From NCBI GenBank assembly GCA_015654495.1, contig JAATGW010000189.1, forward strand, positions 1-8,621: a DNA stretch of 8,621 bases, written 5' to 3'. How positions within the stretch are numbered: the first letter of the stretch is position 1; every line of letters starts with the position of its first letter. The stretch is from Chitinophagales bacterium (GTDB lineage: Bacteria; Bacteroidota; Bacteroidia; Chitinophagales; Chitinophagaceae). The notes below the pieces were generated by a model that saw only the letters and a list, made by a program, of their open reading frames with translations, was not told where the DNA came from and made no database searches. Positions 5,956 through 8,621 of the stretch are shown here, one piece after another. The position numbers and the translations under genes are program-made.

Positions 5956-7293
5956 ATGGCAGAAATTTCCTATCGGCTGATTCTACTGGTCGCCGCTATT
6001 GCATTTATTATCTGGGCAACTGCTTATAAAAAACTCAATGCTTTTTTTGCACTGCTGATCGCTGCCTTAGGTGTCGGACTGTTAAGCGGAATGCCGTTGA
6101 ATAATATCGCCGGCACGCTCAAAAACGGTTTTGGTCATACGATGGAGAAGATCGGACTGTTGATTCTCCTCGGAACGACTCTGGGTGTAATTCTTGAAAA
6201 GACCGGCGCCACCATCAGTATGGCTAATGGCATTCTGAAAACAGTTAGTGAAAAACATGCTCCGGCGGCCATTGCCATTGCAGGATTTATTATTGGCCTG
6301 CCCATTTTTTGTGACAGCGGGTTTATCATTCTGAACGGACTAAATCATTCTCTGGTAAAAAAATCTCATTTTAAAATGCCTGTAATGGCAGCTGCATTGG
6401 CAACATCTTTATACGCAGTGCATTGCCTTGTTCCCCCACACCCAGGCATAACCGCAGCTGTGGGAACAGCAGGTGGAGATATAGGGATTGTGATGCTCTG
6501 GGGAATTTGTCTTTCAGTACCTGCCGCAGTTGTGGGTTATATATGGAGTTTATGGAGTGGAAAAAAAATACCCTATACTGAAACAAATAATACTGAGGAG
6601 ATGGCTGTACCAGCGAATCTGCCCTCAGCAGTAATATCATTCCTGCCGGTTCTGGTTCCAATATTGCTGATCGCATTAAAGTCAATTCTTTCCCTTTTTA
6701 AAACAGATTCAGCTGCGGATGATCCCGTTTTTAATTTCATTTCATTTATCGGCGAGCCTGTTATTGCATTGATGGTCGGAATATTATTTTCATTGCTGCT
6801 GATATCAAAAAATTCCCGGAATGAAATCACACACTGGCTGAGTTCAGGTGTAGAGAAAGCCGGGATGATTTTAGCAATTATCGCAGCCGGCGGTATGTTT
6901 GGGGAAATACTAATGGCCACCGGAATGGGGAAAAACCTTGGCGGATTATTAAGCGGATTGTCACTCGGCATTTTTTTCCCTTTCCTCGTTGCCGCCATTC
7001 TCAAAACCGCACAGGGATCGAGTACGGTAGCAATAATAACAGCGGCATCTCTGGTTACTCCCATTTTAGGCGATCTGCAGCTTCAGTCTCCGATGGGCCT
7101 TACTCTTGCCATTTTAAGTATGGGTGCCGGTAGTATGGTTGCAAGCCATGCAAATGACGCCTACTTCTGGGTTATCAGCAGATTCTCTCAACTTGAAACT
7201 TCGGTTACGCTAAGAGTTTATAGTGTGGCAACCCTGTGGATGGGTTTGGTTACACAATTGCTGATCTGGATACTCAGCCTGATCATTCTTTAA
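5956..7293 (+). CDS. gntP: GntP-family gluconate:H+ symporter
   Basis: Inner-membrane proton symporter of 445 residues, the normal length for the GntP family (about 435-460), with some 12-14 hydrophobic segments across the protein. Family signatures are intact: GFIIGLPIFCDSGFIIL (110-126), VPPHPG (159-164), KTAQGSSTVA (350-359) and SHANDAYFWVISRF (397-410). GntP members carry gluconate, but also idonate, fructuronate, glycerate or D-serine, so the exact substrate is open; the symbol names the family. No kinase or dehydrogenase gene for a sugar acid lies beside it, although such partners are common. ATG at 5956 has only AGCGG just before it. A possible terminator follows about 20 bp after the stop. 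The convergent gene downstream encodes a glucuronoyl-esterase-like enzyme, a weak hint of sugar-acid metabolism. Confidence 0.92.
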   Translation: MAEISYRLILLVAAIAFIIWATAYKKLNAFFALLIAALGVGLLSGMPLNNIAGTLKNGFGHTMEKIGLLILLGTTLGVILEKTGATISMANGILKTVSEKHAPAAIAIAGFIIGLPIFCDSGFIILNGLNHSLVKKSHFKMPVMAAALATSLYAVHCLVPPHPGITAAVGTAGGDIGIVMLWGICLSVPAAVVGYIWSLWSGKKIPYTETNNTEEMAVPANLPSAVISFLPVLVPILLIALKSILSLFKTDSAADDPVFNFISFIGEPVIALMVGILFSLLLISKNSRNEITHWLSSGVEKAGMILAIIAAGGMFGEILMATGMGKNLGGLLSGLSLGIFFPFLVAAILKTAQGSSTVAIITAASLVTPILGDLQLQSPMGLTLAILSMGAGSMVASHANDAYFWVISRFSQLETSVTLRVYSVATLWMGLVTQLLIWILSLIIL

Positions 7294-7311
7294 CAGTTAT
7301 ATTTTCGAGAG

Positions 7312-7344
7312 AAAAAAAGCATGATGCCTGCGCATAATTTTTTT
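7312..7344 (+). terminator. Possible terminator after the GntP gene
   Basis: A run of seven A (7312-7318) is followed by a short stem ATGC/GCAT (7324-7327 with 7332-7335, loop CTGC) and a run of seven T (7338-7344), 18 bp after the stop codon. The A and T runs can pair outside the stem. The GC stem is only 4 bp, so this is a weak candidate. Confidence 0.35.
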
Positions 7345-7459
7345 AGCAGAAGGAGAAATCCGAATGAGAAGTTACGGTTGAAGCAAAACAATATTTTCTA
7401 AGAAACTGTCTGAAATTTTTATCAGAGGTCACGGACTTAATGTTTCGTACAGAAATTCT

Positions 7460-7550
7460 AACACGAAGACGGTAAGACGTTGAGAAACGGTAAGAAAACT
7501 GCCATTAGGCCCCCCCTTCCCGAGTCTAACTGTCTCCCCGTCTTCTTGTT
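7460..7550. repeat. Imperfect inverted repeat of GAAGACGG type
   Basis: AACACGAAGACGGTAAGAC (7460-7478) and the reverse complement of 7532-7550 match at 16 of 19 positions, with 53 bp between. Within the left side ACGGTAAGA recurs at an 18-bp offset (7469-7477, 7487-7495). The sequence is different from the GGCAGC heptads. Confidence 0.5.
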
Positions 7551-7573
7551 AAAAAAACTGCCCCGGGGATCAG
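7551..7573 (-). terminator. Possible rho-independent terminator of the CE15 gene
   Basis: Read on the minus strand, the sequence is CTGAT, then the palindrome CCCCGGGG (7561-7568), then CAG and seven T (7557-7551). The CTG/CAG and CC/GG pairs form a short GC hairpin with a bulge and a CCGG loop directly before the T-run. It lies about 88 bp after the esterase stop codon, in the correct orientation. Confidence 0.45.
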
Positions 7574-7661
7574 CGCTCCCAATAATCATCAGCCTGAGCC
7601 CGGTCTTTACATACTAAATTCAATAGAATCAATTTTAAACAGCTTCTAAGGAAGATGTCTA

Positions 7662-8621
7662 TTATTTTTTCAGAACTTTTGCAGCCCAGGGAATAAAATA
7701 TTTAAAATTCGGCGCATCAGTATGACCACCATCATGCTGACGCCACGCGAGTTCACCATCAAGCATATCTGTAAGTACAGGCGGCATTTTTTCTTTCTGA
7801 TAATCATTCGATACTCCAAGATCTTTTGCACCAAGCAATTTGTATACAGCACCCGCAGCAATAGTCGCCATATAACTTCCCTGTTGATCAAGCCATTTTG
7901 CATCGCCCTTTTCAGGAATGCCATAACTCACAAAAACAGGTCTTGGCGCACACAAAGCGATTGTTTCATGAGTATCAACGGGAATATCACCACCATTTTT
8001 ACTTCCAAAGCTGGCATCCGAAGCTCCGTATTTCATGAAGTTTCCTGCCATCCAGTAATATTCTCCTCCCGTAAGGCTTTCAACAGCTTCACCAAAAACG
8101 CGGCGGTGTAAAGTAGTTCCTCCCTTTCCTGAGGAGCCGATAAGTGCAATAGCAAAACGCGGCTCAAATGCCATGGTGACCAGGGCAGCTTTTCCATAGC
8201 GCGATACTCCCTCAATGCCTACCTGTTTTGCATTTACATTTGAGTCTGTTTCAAGATAATCAAGTCCGCGTGCCGCTCCCCAGGCCCATGCACGCAATGC
8301 ACCCCAGTCATCAGGTTTACGCGGCTGTCCTTTATTTACAAGGCCGATAATACCACGTGTTATCCCCGCTCCGTTATCTGCCTGTATGCTCGAAGGATCA
8401 ATTGTAGCATATCCCCATCCGGCAGCGATCAACTGTTCTGTAGGTGAAGGACCACCAGGAGGAGGCGGTGCAAAAAAATTAGGTGGCGGAAGTCTGGTAA
8501 CCGGAGAGTAAGCAGGGTACTGATCAAAAATTGTTTTTACTTCAGGATTAATTTTTATCATCATTTCCTTAAAAACATCGTTGAGTTTTTCCATTTGTTC
8601 CGGCGATGGTTGTGCTGGTGC
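7662..8621 (-). CDS. CE15 glucuronoyl-esterase-like protein (N-terminus missing)
   Basis: C-terminal 319 residues of an alpha/beta hydrolase close to bacterial CE15 4-O-methyl-glucuronoyl methylesterases, which cut the ester between lignin and xylan glucuronate (often annotated acetylxylan esterase). Numbering from the window edge, the nucleophile elbow GVSRYGK puts Ser140 in the family GxSRxGK motif. The GSSGKGG...HRR segment (162-174) and the GEYYWMAGNF segment (186-195) follow, and QHDGGHTDAPNF near the end carries the probable catalytic His (His300, or His296). Where canonical members have a catalytic Glu (about 23 residues after Ser) this one has Ser; the acid may come from the PEKGDAKWLD segment (236-245). 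The frame is open to position 8621, so the ATG at 8594 is probably internal, and the signal peptide and N-terminal region lie outside. The proline-rich stretch (about 45-60) is probably a surface loop. It is expected to be secreted, but this cannot be seen here. Confidence 0.85.
   Translation of the reverse strand, partial: APAQPSPEQMEKLNDVFKEMMIKINPEVKTIFDQYPAYSPVTRLPPPNFFAPPPPGGPSPTEQLIAAGWGYATIDPSSIQADNGAGITRGIIGLVNKGQPRKPDDWGALRAWAWGAARGLDYLETDSNVNAKQVGIEGVSRYGKAALVTMAFEPRFAIALIGSSGKGGTTLHRRVFGEAVESLTGGEYYWMAGNFMKYGASDASFGSKNGGDIPVDTHETIALCAPRPVFVSYGIPEKGDAKWLDQQGSYMATIAAGAVYKLLGAKDLGVSNDYQKEKMPPVLTDMLDGELAWRQHDGGHTDAPNFKYFIPWAAKVLKK

Larger units (their letters stand above)
7345..7661. 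other. Intergenic region between convergent GntP and CE15 genes
   Basis: About 317 bases without a recognisable gene. It holds an imperfect 19-bp inverted repeat (7460-7478 with 7532-7550), a repeated ACGGTAAGA (7469-7477 and 7487-7495), a run of seven C (7510-7516) and a GC palindrome next to a run of seven A (7551-7573). The stretch 7345-7459 shows only a 12-bp inverted match to 5710-5721, and 7574-7661 shows nothing notable. Confidence 0.5.

Noticed and set aside
5844..6029. Open frame crossing the right heptad array and overlapping the GntP start
   Set aside because: It decodes a simple repeat, overlaps the GntP coding region in another frame and has no recognisable features.
6573..7064. 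163-codon open frame on the minus strand inside the GntP gene
   Set aside because: It is antisense to an intact, highly recognisable permease and its translation has no known motif; open antisense frames are common opposite hydrophobic membrane-protein genes.
7722..8111. 129-codon forward open frame opposite the CE15 gene
   Set aside because: The minus-strand frame carries CE15 motifs over its full length; the forward frame is its antisense shadow.

Overview
The window looks like chromosomal DNA from a Bacteroidota bacterium, probably a free-living Chitinophagaceae- or Sphingobacteriales-type organism. This rests on a TonB-dependent receptor with an N-terminal carboxypeptidase-regulatory-like domain, starts with weak or absent Shine-Dalgarno sequences, two TAnnTTTG-type -7 promoter boxes, an OmpA-type lipoprotein, a CE15 plant cell-wall esterase, and intergenic GGCAGC-type repeats. 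The placement is an inference; there is no rRNA or other marker gene here.

Layout: (1) 1-276, leader with a 7-bp tandem repeat and a possible promoter. (2) 277-2634 (+), siderophore-type TonB-dependent receptor, followed after 78 bp by 2713-3867 (+), a four-helix PepSY membrane protein of the ferric-siderophore-reductase type. The pair reads as an iron-uptake unit: import across the outer membrane, then reduction and release of iron at the inner membrane. (3) 3881-4561 (-), a class I SAM-dependent methyltransferase, convergent with the PepSY gene. (4) 4562-4907, a divergent promoter region, then 4908-5666 (+), an OmpA-family lipoprotein with a coiled coil. (5) 5667-5955, a spacer dominated by a 33-bp imperfect inverted repeat built of heptads, around 173 bp of AT-rich DNA. 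(6) 5956-7293 (+), a GntP-family permease for gluconate or a related sugar acid. (7) 7294-7661, a spacer with two possible terminators and a second, unrelated inverted repeat. (8) 7662-8621 (-), the C-terminal part of a glucuronoyl-esterase-like CE15 protein that runs off the right edge.

Except for the receptor/PepSY pair, the genes appear to be separate transcription units. A link between the CE15 esterase (hemicellulose glucuronate) and the GntP permease (sugar acids) is possible, but they are convergent and not an operon. I see no RNA gene, CRISPR array, transposase, phage gene or defence system. The most unusual content is intergenic: a family of 7-bp tandem repeats present in four arrays and both orientations, one starting inside the receptor stop codon and two forming a long inverted repeat. 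I found no convincing new multi-gene system.
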